Below, in pieces: positions 11,962 to 18,572 of a stretch of 18,572 nucleotides of DNA. The notes under the pieces are model-generated. The model made no database searches, was not told the DNA's origin, and saw only the letters and a program-made list of their open reading frames with translations. Made by a program: the position numbers and the translations under genes. Each line of letters begins with the position of its first letter. The stretch's first letter is position 1. The DNA comes from Actinomycetota bacterium (GTDB lineage Bacteria > Actinomycetota > Thermoleophilia > Solirubrobacterales > Thermoleophilaceae), in NCBI GenBank assembly GCA_005885165.1, contig VAXR01000102.1, positions 1 through 18,572 of the forward strand. Direction: 5' to 3'.

Positions 11962-14390
11962 GGGTCCCGCTCTCCTGGCTGCGGCAGTACTGCGATCCGC
12001 CGCTCTCGGCGCGCGAGATCGCCGACCGGCTCGACCTCACCGGTACGGAGGTCAGCCGGGTCGAGCGCGTCGGTGTCGGCGATCCGGACGGCTTCGTGGT
12101 CGGCCGCGTGGAGCTGGTTGCGCCGCACCCGAACGCCGACCGCCTGTCGGTCTGTGTCGTCGACGACGGCTCGGGCTCGCCCCGCACGATCGTCTGCGGC
12201 GCGCCCAACGTGGCGGCGGGGCAGACGGTGGCGGTCGCCCTTCCCGGGGCGCTGATGCCGAACGGCGAGCCCCTCGCCGAGGCCACGCTCCGCGGGATCA
12301 CTTCGAGCGGGATGATCCTGGCCGAGGACGAGGTCGGCATCGGCGAGGACCACGCCGGGATCATGGTCCTCGGCGACGGCGCTCAGCCCGGCGCGCCGCT
12401 CGCCGAGCACCTCCCGATCGCCGACGACGTGCTCGACCTCGAGATCGCGCCCAACCGCCCGGACTGCCTGGCCGTGTACGGCGTGGCGCGCGAGGTGCAC
12501 GCGGCGACCGGCGCCCCGCTTGGAGTCGATCCAACAACGTATGACGCCGAGCCCTCCGGCGAGGACAGCGCGGAGCAGCACGCCTCGGTCAAGATCGCCG
12601 ACCCCGACGTTTGCCTGCGCTTCACGGCGCGCGTCTTCGAGGACGTGAAGGTGGGCCCCTCGCCCCTGTGGCTCAAGGCGTGCCTGACGGCCGCTGGCCA
12701 GCGCCCGATCTCGAACGTCGTCGACATCACGAACTACGTGATGCTGCTCTGCGGCCAGCCGCTGCACGCCTTCGACCTCGATCGCGTGCGCGGCGCCTCG
12801 ATCGTCGTCCGCAAGGCGCACGACGGGGAGAAGATGACGACGCTCGACGGCGTGGAGCGGACCTTCCAGAGCCCCACCGCGCTCGTGTGCGACGCGGAGG
12901 GCCCCTCGGGGATCGGCGGGATCATGGGCGGCGCCGTCTCCGAGGTGTCTGGCTCCACCACGCGCGTGCTGATGGAGGCGGCGACGTGGGTCGGCACGAA
13001 CATCCTCAGCTCCTCGTCGCTGCTCGGCCTGCGCACCGAGGCGAGCACGCGGTTCGAGAAGCAGCTGCATCCGGATCTGGCGATGGCGGCCCAGCGCCTG
13101 GCGGCGCGACTCCTGGTCGAGGTCTGCGGCGCGCGGCTCGTGCCCGGGGCGATCGACGCCTATCCGGCGCCGGTCGAGCCGCTGCTCGTTCCCCTGCGGC
13201 CGGAGCGAGTCGGCCGGCTGCTCGGCGTGCAGATCCCGCAGGAGGAGATCGTGGCGATCCTCGAGCAGCTCGGCTTCGAGCTCTCAGGCGTCGAATCGGG
13301 TGACCTTCTCTTCGCGGTGCCGAGCTGGCGGTCCGCGGACGTCCAGCGCGAGGCCGACCTGATCGAGGAGGTCGGGCGAATCCACGGGCTCGACCGCCTG
13401 CCGATCACCCTGCCTGAGCGTCCCCTCGCAGTCGGCCGGCTCACCCCGGCGCAGGCTCTGCGCCGCGGGATCGAGGACGTCATGCGCGACCGCGGCCTCA
13501 GCGAGGTCGTGGCCTACAGCTTCACCTCGCCGGGCACCCTGGAGCGACTGCGGCTCGGCGGCGAGGAGCCCGTCGCGCTCGCGAACCCGCTCAGCGAGGA
13601 CCAGAGCGTGATGCGGCCGCTGCTCCTGCCCGGGCTGCTCGACGCCGCCCGCCACAACGCGGCGCGCGGGAGGCCGGACGCGTGGCTCTTCGAGTCGGCA
13701 CACGTGTACGCGCCGGGCGGCGGCGAGCGGACCGACGGCGCCGGTCCGCGTGGCGCAACGCCTGCCGTCGAGCGCCACCACCTGGCCGCCTTGCTGCCGG
13801 GGGACGGCCCGAGTGGGTGGCGCACAGCACCCTCGCCCACCGATTTCTACGCGTGTAAAGCTCTGCTCGAGGCGGTGCTCAACGCAGCGGGTGTCGAGGC
13901 CCGCGTCGAACCCGAGCAGCAGTCCTTCCTCCACCCGGGGCGCAGCGCCGCGGCCGTGGCCAATGACGGCAGCCGCCTCGGCTGGCTCGGGGAGGTGCAC
14001 CCGGAGGTCGCCGCCGAGTGGGACCTCGAGGCCGCGACCGCCTTCGAGCTGGACGTCGACCTGCTCGCCGAGCTCGCGCCGGGCCCGGCTCCGTACCGCG
14101 ACGTGCCGAGCTACCCGGCGGACGTGCAGGACATCGCGGTCGTCGTGCCGGAGGAGACGCAGGCGGCCGAGGTGGAGTCCGCCGTCCGCGAGGGCGGCGG
14201 CGAGCTACTCGACACCGTCCGCGTCTTCGACGTGTACCACGGCGAGCAGGTGGGGGAGGGGAAGCGCTCGCTCGCGCTCAGGCTGGAGTTCCGGGCGCCC
14301 GATCGGACGCTGACCGACGAGGAGGTGGCGGCCCTGCGCGATCGGATCGAGGCCCGCCTCGCGGCGATCGGAGGGCAGCTCCGTGCATAG
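11958..14390 (+). CDS. pheT: Phenylalanyl-tRNA synthetase beta subunit
   Basis: An intact 810-aa beta subunit of PheRS, which contributes tRNA binding and the editing site that hydrolyses Tyr-tRNA-Phe. Domains in order are an N-terminal segment MRVPLSWLRQYC, the EMAP/OB tRNA-binding domain at about residues 40-150 (VAPHPNADRLSVC), the B3/B4 editing domain at about 210-380 (RPISNVVDITNYVM, QPLHAFDLD, IGGIMGG), the B5 domain at about 405-475, a catalytic-like core (EVGRIHGLDRLP), and a C-terminal FDX-ACB anticodon-binding domain at about 715-809 (YPADVQDIAVVVPEE). It overlaps pheS by 4 nt and argC by 8 nt. Confidence 0.97.
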   Translation: MRVPLSWLRQYCDPPLSAREIADRLDLTGTEVSRVERVGVGDPDGFVVGRVELVAPHPNADRLSVCVVDDGSGSPRTIVCGAPNVAAGQTVAVALPGALMPNGEPLAEATLRGITSSGMILAEDEVGIGEDHAGIMVLGDGAQPGAPLAEHLPIADDVLDLEIAPNRPDCLAVYGVAREVHAATGAPLGVDPTTYDAEPSGEDSAEQHASVKIADPDVCLRFTARVFEDVKVGPSPLWLKACLTAAGQRPISNVVDITNYVMLLCGQPLHAFDLDRVRGASIVVRKAHDGEKMTTLDGVERTFQSPTALVCDAEGPSGIGGIMGGAVSEVSGSTTRVLMEAATWVGTNILSSSSLLGLRTEASTRFEKQLHPDLAMAAQRLAARLLVEVCGARLVPGAIDAYPAPVEPLLVPLRPERVGRLLGVQIPQEEIVAILEQLGFELSGVESGDLLFAVPSWRSADVQREADLIEEVGRIHGLDRLPITLPERPLAVGRLTPAQALRRGIEDVMRDRGLSEVVAYSFTSPGTLERLRLGGEEPVALANPLSEDQSVMRPLLLPGLLDAARHNAARGRPDAWLFESAHVYAPGGGERTDGAGPRGATPAVERHHLAALLPGDGPSGWRTAPSPTDFYACKALLEAVLNAAGVEARVEPEQQSFLHPGRSAAAVANDGSRLGWLGEVHPEVAAEWDLEAATAFELDVDLLAELAPGPAPYRDVPSYPADVQDIAVVVPEETQAAEVESAVREGGGELLDTVRVFDVYHGEQVGEGKRSLALRLEFRAPDRTLTDEEVAALRDRIEARLAAIGGQLRA

Positions 14391-15363
14391 GGTCGCTGTG
14401 GCCGGGGCGTCCGGCTTCGCCGGGGCGCTCGCGGCCTACCTCGTACAGCGGCATCCGCGGCTCGAGCTGACCACGGTGACTGCGCGTGCCGACGCCGGCC
14501 GCCGCCTCGACGCGCTCTATCCGCGGTACAGGGTGCACAAGGAGCTCGAGGAGCTCGACCCGGACGCCCTCGCCGAGCGCGCGGAAGCGGCGCTCGTGGC
14601 CTACCCCCACGGCGCGGCCGCGCCGGTCGTGCAGGCGCTGCGCGAGCGGGGCCTCCCGGTGGTCGACCTGTCGGCCGACTTCAGGCTCGACCGCGAGCGC
14701 TACGAGCGCTACTACCAGGCCCACGAGGCGCCGGCGCTCATCGACGAGGCCGTTTACGGGCTCACCGAGCTGCACCGCGACGACATCCGCGAGGCGAAGC
14801 TCGTTGCCGCGCCGGGCTGCTACCCAACCGCCGCGCTGCTCGCCCTGGCGCCGCTGCGCGAGCTCGCGCGCGATGCCGTCGTCGACGCGAAGTCGGGCGT
14901 CTCGGGGGCCGGCCGCGAGGCCACCGGCACGACCCACTTCGTCTCCGTCGACGAGAACGTGAGCCCCTACGGCGTCGAGGGGCACCGCCACCGCGCCGAG
15001 CTCGAGCGGGAGTTCGGCAACGGCTTCCCCGTGACCTTCACACCGCACCTCGTGCCCCTCGACCAGGGCCTGCTGGCGAGCTGCTACGTGACGCCGGAGC
15101 GCGGGGTCACGCCCGAAGAGGTGCGCGAGCTGTTCCGGAGCGCCTACGACGGGGAGCCGTTCATAGAGCTCGCCGACGAACCTCCGGGGGTACGCGACGT
15201 CCGCGACACCAACATCTGCCGGATCCACGCCACGGTCGAGCCGGCCACCGGCCGGGTGCTCGTCTTCGCGGCGATCGACAACCTCTGGAAGGGCGCCGCG
15301 GGCCAGGCGATCCAGGACCTCAACCTGATGCTCGGGCTCGACGAGACGGAGGGGCTCGCGTGA
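14383..15363 (+). CDS. argC: N-acetyl-gamma-glutamyl-phosphate reductase
   Basis: A 326-aa NADPH-dependent reductase for the third step of arginine biosynthesis, N-acetylglutamyl phosphate to the semialdehyde. The Rossmann motif AGASGFAG is at the N-terminus, the catalytic cysteine is Cys146 in AAPGCYPTAA, and the family segments SGVSGAGREATGTTHF and FTPHLVPLDQGLLASCYV follow. GTG at 14383 lies inside the end of pheT (8-nt overlap), and there is no promoter or ARG-box-like palindrome between them, so it is probably expressed by read-through and coupling from pheST. Its stop overlaps argJ. Confidence 0.96.
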   Translation: MHRVAVAGASGFAGALAAYLVQRHPRLELTTVTARADAGRRLDALYPRYRVHKELEELDPDALAERAEAALVAYPHGAAAPVVQALRERGLPVVDLSADFRLDRERYERYYQAHEAPALIDEAVYGLTELHRDDIREAKLVAAPGCYPTAALLALAPLRELARDAVVDAKSGVSGAGREATGTTHFVSVDENVSPYGVEGHRHRAELEREFGNGFPVTFTPHLVPLDQGLLASCYVTPERGVTPEEVRELFRSAYDGEPFIELADEPPGVRDVRDTNICRIHATVEPATGRVLVFAAIDNLWKGAAGQAIQDLNLMLGLDETEGLA

Positions 15364-16607
15364 CTTTCTTCCGCTCGCGCTGGGTGGAGCGGCCCGGCCA
15401 CGTCGAGGAGCTCGAGCCGGCGGCCCTGCCGGCGGGCTTCCGCGCGGCCGGTGTCGCCGCGGGCCTCAAGGAGAAGGGGCTCGACGTGGGGCTGCTGGTG
15501 TCCGACGAGCCGGACACGACCTCGGCGGCGCGGTTCACCACCAACGCGCGGGTAGGCGCGCCGGTGGCGGTCTCGCGCGAGGCGTCGCTCGACCGGCTGC
15601 GCGCGGTGGTCGCCAACTCCGGCGGCAGCAACACCGGCGACGGCGAGCGCGGCCTCGAGACGGCGCGCGCCTCGCAGGCGCTTGCGGCGGAGCTGTTGGG
15701 TCTCGCGCCCGACCAGGTCGGCCTGGCGTCGACCGGCGTGATCGGAGCCGAGCTGCCGCGCGACCGGCTGCTGGAAGGCGTGCGGGGGGCCGCTGTGGCG
15801 CTCGGCCCCGACGCCGCGGGCCTGTGCGAGGCGATCCTCACGACCGACCGCACGCCGAAGCGGGCGTGCGTCGACGTGAGACTCCCGTCGGGGCACGTCA
15901 GGGTCGCCGCCCAGGCGAAGGGCGCGGGGATGATCTCGCCGCGCTTCGCCACGATGTTCTGCTTCCTGGAGACCGACGCCGCGCTCCGCCCCGAGACCGC
16001 AGACCTGCTCACCGGGGTGTGCGTGAAGCGCTCGTTCGACCGCATCTCCGTGGACGGGCAGCTGTCGACCAGCGACACCGTGTTCGTGCTGGCGAGCGGG
16101 GCATCGGGGGTCGCGGTCGAGCCGGAGACGCCCGAGGAGCTGGCGCTCGGGGAGGCGATGGACGCAGTGATGCGTCAGCTGGCCGTCGACATCGTGGCCG
16201 ACGGCGAGGGTGCCGCCCGCGTGGCGCGAGTGATCGTGCGCGGCGACGCCGACGGGGTCGAGCCCGTGGCGCGCGCGGTGGCCAACTCGCCGCTCGTGAA
16301 GACGGCCCTCCACGGCGCCGACCCCAACTTCGGCCGCATCCTGCAAGCCGCGGGGATGGCGTACGCCGTATCGGGCAACGGCCTCCCGTTCAACGTCGAC
16401 CTCGACATCCAGGGCGAGCGCGTCGTCTCGGGAGGAACGGCCGCCGTTGAGTTCGGCGGCAGCGACTGGCGCGGTCTCGAGGAGGCCGTGAGGGCGCCTG
16501 AGGTCGAGTACGTGCTGACGCTCCCCGGTGAGGGTGGGGAGACCGAGGTCTTCTTCAGCGACCTCGGCCACGACTACGTGACGATCAACGCGGAGTACAC
16601 GACGTGA
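15360..16607 (+). CDS. argJ: Glutamate N-acetyltransferase / ornithine acetyltransferase
   Basis: A 415-aa ArgJ that transfers acetyl from N-acetylornithine to glutamate, making arginine synthesis cyclic; some ArgJ enzymes also use acetyl-CoA. The self-cleavage site is visible as KGAGMISPRFATMFCF, with the nucleophile Thr198 following Ala197, so alpha and beta chains should form. Other conserved parts are STGVIG, KRSFDRISVDGQLSTSDTVF and HGADPNFGRILQAAG, with a normal C-terminus (DYVTINAEYTT). GTG at 15360 overlaps the argC stop by 4 nt (GTGA). Whether it is mono- or bifunctional is not evident; no argA or argE is in view. Confidence 0.96.
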   Translation: MTFFRSRWVERPGHVEELEPAALPAGFRAAGVAAGLKEKGLDVGLLVSDEPDTTSAARFTTNARVGAPVAVSREASLDRLRAVVANSGGSNTGDGERGLETARASQALAAELLGLAPDQVGLASTGVIGAELPRDRLLEGVRGAAVALGPDAAGLCEAILTTDRTPKRACVDVRLPSGHVRVAAQAKGAGMISPRFATMFCFLETDAALRPETADLLTGVCVKRSFDRISVDGQLSTSDTVFVLASGASGVAVEPETPEELALGEAMDAVMRQLAVDIVADGEGAARVARVIVRGDADGVEPVARAVANSPLVKTALHGADPNFGRILQAAGMAYAVSGNGLPFNVDLDIQGERVVSGGTAAVEFGGSDWRGLEEAVRAPEVEYVLTLPGEGGETEVFFSDLGHDYVTINAEYTT

Positions 16608-17461
16608 ACGAGCAGCCCACGCACGAGGTCGCGACGCTGCTCGAGGCGCTCCCGTACATCAGGGAGTTCCACGGCAAGACGATCGTGATCAAGTACGGCG
16701 GCGCGGCCATGACCGATCCGGTCCTGCGGGAGGAGTTCGCGCGCGACGTCGTGCTCCTGAAGTACGTCGGCATGAACCCGATCGTGGTCCACGGCGGCGG
16801 GCCCGGGATCACGGAGTACATGCAGCGGCTCGGGATGGAGGTCGAGTTCGTGGAGGGCCTCCGCGTCACGGACGCCGCCACGGTCGAGGTGGCGAAGATG
16901 GTGCTGGTCGGCAAGGTGAACAAGGACATCGTCCTGCGGCTGAACCACGCGGGCCAGCCGGCCGTCGGCCTGTCGGGCGACGACGGGCTGCTCTTCCGGG
17001 TGGGCAAGCAGCTTGCCGCCGGTGAGCGCGACATCGGCTTCGTGGGCCACATCGAGCACGTCGACGTGGACGTGCTCAACCACATCGCCGCCGACTACAT
17101 ACCGGTGATCGCGTCGGTCGGGGCCGACGAGTCCGGCCAGTCGTACAACGTGAACGCCGACGAGGCCGCAGGGGCGGTCGCCGAGGCCCTCCAAGCGTTC
17201 AAGGCCGTCTTCCTCACCGACGTTCCGGCCTGGCTGCGGGACCCGAACGACGAGGAGAGCCGGATCGGCCAGGCGACGGCCGCCGAGGTGCGCGCGGGGC
17301 TCGATTCTGTGACGGGCGGCATGCGCCCGAAGCTCGCGGCGTGCGCGCACGCCGTCGAGAACGGCGTGACCGCGGCGCACATCATCGACGGGCGCGAGCC
17401 GCACTCGCTGCTGCTGGAGCTGTTCACCGACGCCGGCATCGGCACGAAGGTCTTCCCGTGA
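16604..17461 (+). CDS. argB: Acetylglutamate kinase
   Basis: A 285-aa amino-acid kinase that phosphorylates N-acetylglutamate. It has IVIKYGGAAM (Lys30), VVHGGGPG (63-68 includes the glycine loop), LSGDDGLLFRV, YNVNADEAAGAVAEAL for substrate binding and LTDVPAWL. The N-terminal extension of about 25 residues before the first strand (ATLLEALPYIREFHGKT) is of the type seen in hexameric, arginine-inhibited kinases, so feedback control by arginine is likely. GTG at 16604 overlaps argJ by 4 nt (GTGA), and the stop overlaps argD in the same way. Confidence 0.97.
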   Translation: MNEQPTHEVATLLEALPYIREFHGKTIVIKYGGAAMTDPVLREEFARDVVLLKYVGMNPIVVHGGGPGITEYMQRLGMEVEFVEGLRVTDAATVEVAKMVLVGKVNKDIVLRLNHAGQPAVGLSGDDGLLFRVGKQLAAGERDIGFVGHIEHVDVDVLNHIAADYIPVIASVGADESGQSYNVNADEAAGAVAEALQAFKAVFLTDVPAWLRDPNDEESRIGQATAAEVRAGLDSVTGGMRPKLAACAHAVENGVTAAHIIDGREPHSLLLELFTDAGIGTKVFP

Positions 17462-18572
17462 CGCTCGGCGAGCTCCAGGCGCTCGAGCGCGACTACGTGA
17501 TGCCCACGTACGCGCGCGCGCCCGTCGAGTTCGTGCGCGGCGAGGGCACACGGCTGTGGGACGCCGAGGGCGAGGAGTACCTGGATTTCCTCACGGGGAT
17601 CTCGGTCTCGCAGCTCGGCCACTGCCACCCGGCCGTCGTCGACGCGCTGGCCGAGCAGGCCGGGAGGCTGATCCACGTCGGCAACCTCTACTACACGGAG
17701 CCGGCGATGCGCCTGGCGCGGCGGCTGTCGGAGCGCTCGTTGGGGGGCAAGGTCTTCTTCACGAACTCGGGCGCAGAGGCGGTGGAGTGCGCCATCAAGC
17801 TGGCGCGCAAGCGGCGCCGGGGTGGGGAGATCGTAGTCCTGACCGGGGGCTTCCACGGCCGGACCATGGGCGCGCTGTCCGCGACCCCGCAGGAGGCCAA
17901 GCAGGAGCCGTTCGCGCCGCTCGTGCCGGGGTTCAGGGTGGCCCAGCGCGAGGAGCCTGCGCTCGAGCGCGTCGTGGACGAGCGCACCGCGGCCGTGCTG
18001 ATCGAGCCGATCCAGGGCGAGTCGGGGATCTGGCCGGTCGCGCAGGACGTGCTCGAGTCCGCGCGCGCGGTCTGCGACGAGACCGGCGCGCTGCTGATCT
18101 TCGACGAGATCCAGTGCGGGATGGGCCGGACGGGATCGATGTGGGCGTGGGAGAGAGCCGGGGTCAAGCCGGACGTGATGACGCTCGCGAAGGGGCTCGG
18201 CGGCGGCGTCCCGATCGGCGCCTGCGTGACGAACCCGGACAACGCGGATGTGCTCGAGACCGGCGAGCACGGGTCTACGTTCGCCGGCTCGCCGTTGGTC
18301 TCCGCTGCTGCGAACGCCGTGCTCGACGTCGTGGATGACGAGGAGTTCCTCGCCGAGGTGTCGCGCAAGGGCGACGTGCTTCGCGACGGCCTCGCGGGCC
18401 TCGGCCTGAAGGTGCGCGGAGCCGGTCTGATGCTCGCCTGGGAGTCAGCCGACGGCCCCGGCTTCGTGCGGCGCGCGTTGCTCGAGCAGCGGCTCGTCCT
18501 GAACGCCACGGGCCCTGACACCGTGCGGCTCCTCCCGCCGCTCACGGTCGCCGACGAGGGGATCGAGGAGGC
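17458..18572 (+). CDS. argD: Acetylornithine aminotransferase (3' end outside window)
   Basis: A class III PLP-dependent aminotransferase that converts N-acetylglutamate semialdehyde to N-acetylornithine. The frame is open from GTG 17458 to the window end, giving 371 codons; the family is usually about 390-400 aa, so little is missing. Visible motifs are LDFLTGISVSQLGHCHP, FTNSGAEAVECAIKLARK (phosphate binding), GGFHGRTMGAL, IEPIQGESG, LLIFDEIQCGMGRTG (PLP Asp) and LAKGLGGGVPIGA with Schiff-base Lys245. It overlaps the argB stop by 4 nt and continues the argC-J-B-D chain. argF, argR or argG would be expected downstream. Confidence 0.95.
   Translation, partial: MTLGELQALERDYVMPTYARAPVEFVRGEGTRLWDAEGEEYLDFLTGISVSQLGHCHPAVVDALAEQAGRLIHVGNLYYTEPAMRLARRLSERSLGGKVFFTNSGAEAVECAIKLARKRRRGGEIVVLTGGFHGRTMGALSATPQEAKQEPFAPLVPGFRVAQREEPALERVVDERTAAVLIEPIQGESGIWPVAQDVLESARAVCDETGALLIFDEIQCGMGRTGSMWAWERAGVKPDVMTLAKGLGGGVPIGACVTNPDNADVLETGEHGSTFAGSPLVSAAANAVLDVVDDEEFLAEVSRKGDVLRDGLAGLGLKVRGAGLMLAWESADGPGFVRRALLEQRLVLNATGPDTVRLLPPLTVADEGIEE

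Overview
This is a GC-rich, tightly packed chromosomal window. It most likely comes from an actinobacterium (Actinomycetota), and the gene content and style suggest the Thermoleophilia / Solirubrobacterales area. That placement is an inference from high GC, many GTG starts, TANNNT-type -10 boxes lying directly in front of start codons, and the order thrS-infC-rpmI-rplT-TrmH-pheS-pheT-argC-argJ-argB-argD. No 16S or marker search could be run. I see no tRNA, rRNA, CRISPR array, transposase or phage gene.

Layout. Positions 1-1461 hold a possible small membrane protein, an 88-aa protein resembling the RemA/DUF370 family, and a calcineurin-like phosphoesterase. Positions 1578-3604 are a phosphate-uptake operon: a DUF47 (PhoU-like) accessory protein, a PiT phosphate permease and a small two-helix membrane protein. 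Positions 3605-3921 are non-coding and carry a palindromic element with two nested hairpins. Positions 3922-5753 hold a divergent pair: a class V aminotransferase on the minus strand, broken by a one-base frameshift, and a metallo-beta-lactamase-fold hydrolase.

Positions 5781-11961 are the translation block: thrS, infC (with a structured leader), rpmI, rplT, a SpoU/TrmH RNA methyltransferase and pheS. A GNAT acetyltransferase on the opposite strand sits between infC and rpmI. An intrinsic terminator follows rplT. pheS continues through a chain of overlapping genes into pheT and then argC, argJ, argB and argD (cut by the window end), so phenylalanyl-tRNA charging and arginine biosynthesis look translationally coupled.

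The proteins are mostly ordinary housekeeping enzymes. The features worth attention are mainly non-coding or concern gene integrity: the palindromic double-hairpin element, the infC leader with a candidate 10-codon leader ORF inside a hairpin, repeated apparently leaderless promoters, and two disrupted genes. pheS lacks about ten codons at motif 2 and changes frame there; it is normally essential, so a sequence or assembly error is the first explanation. I did not find clear evidence of a new multi-gene system.
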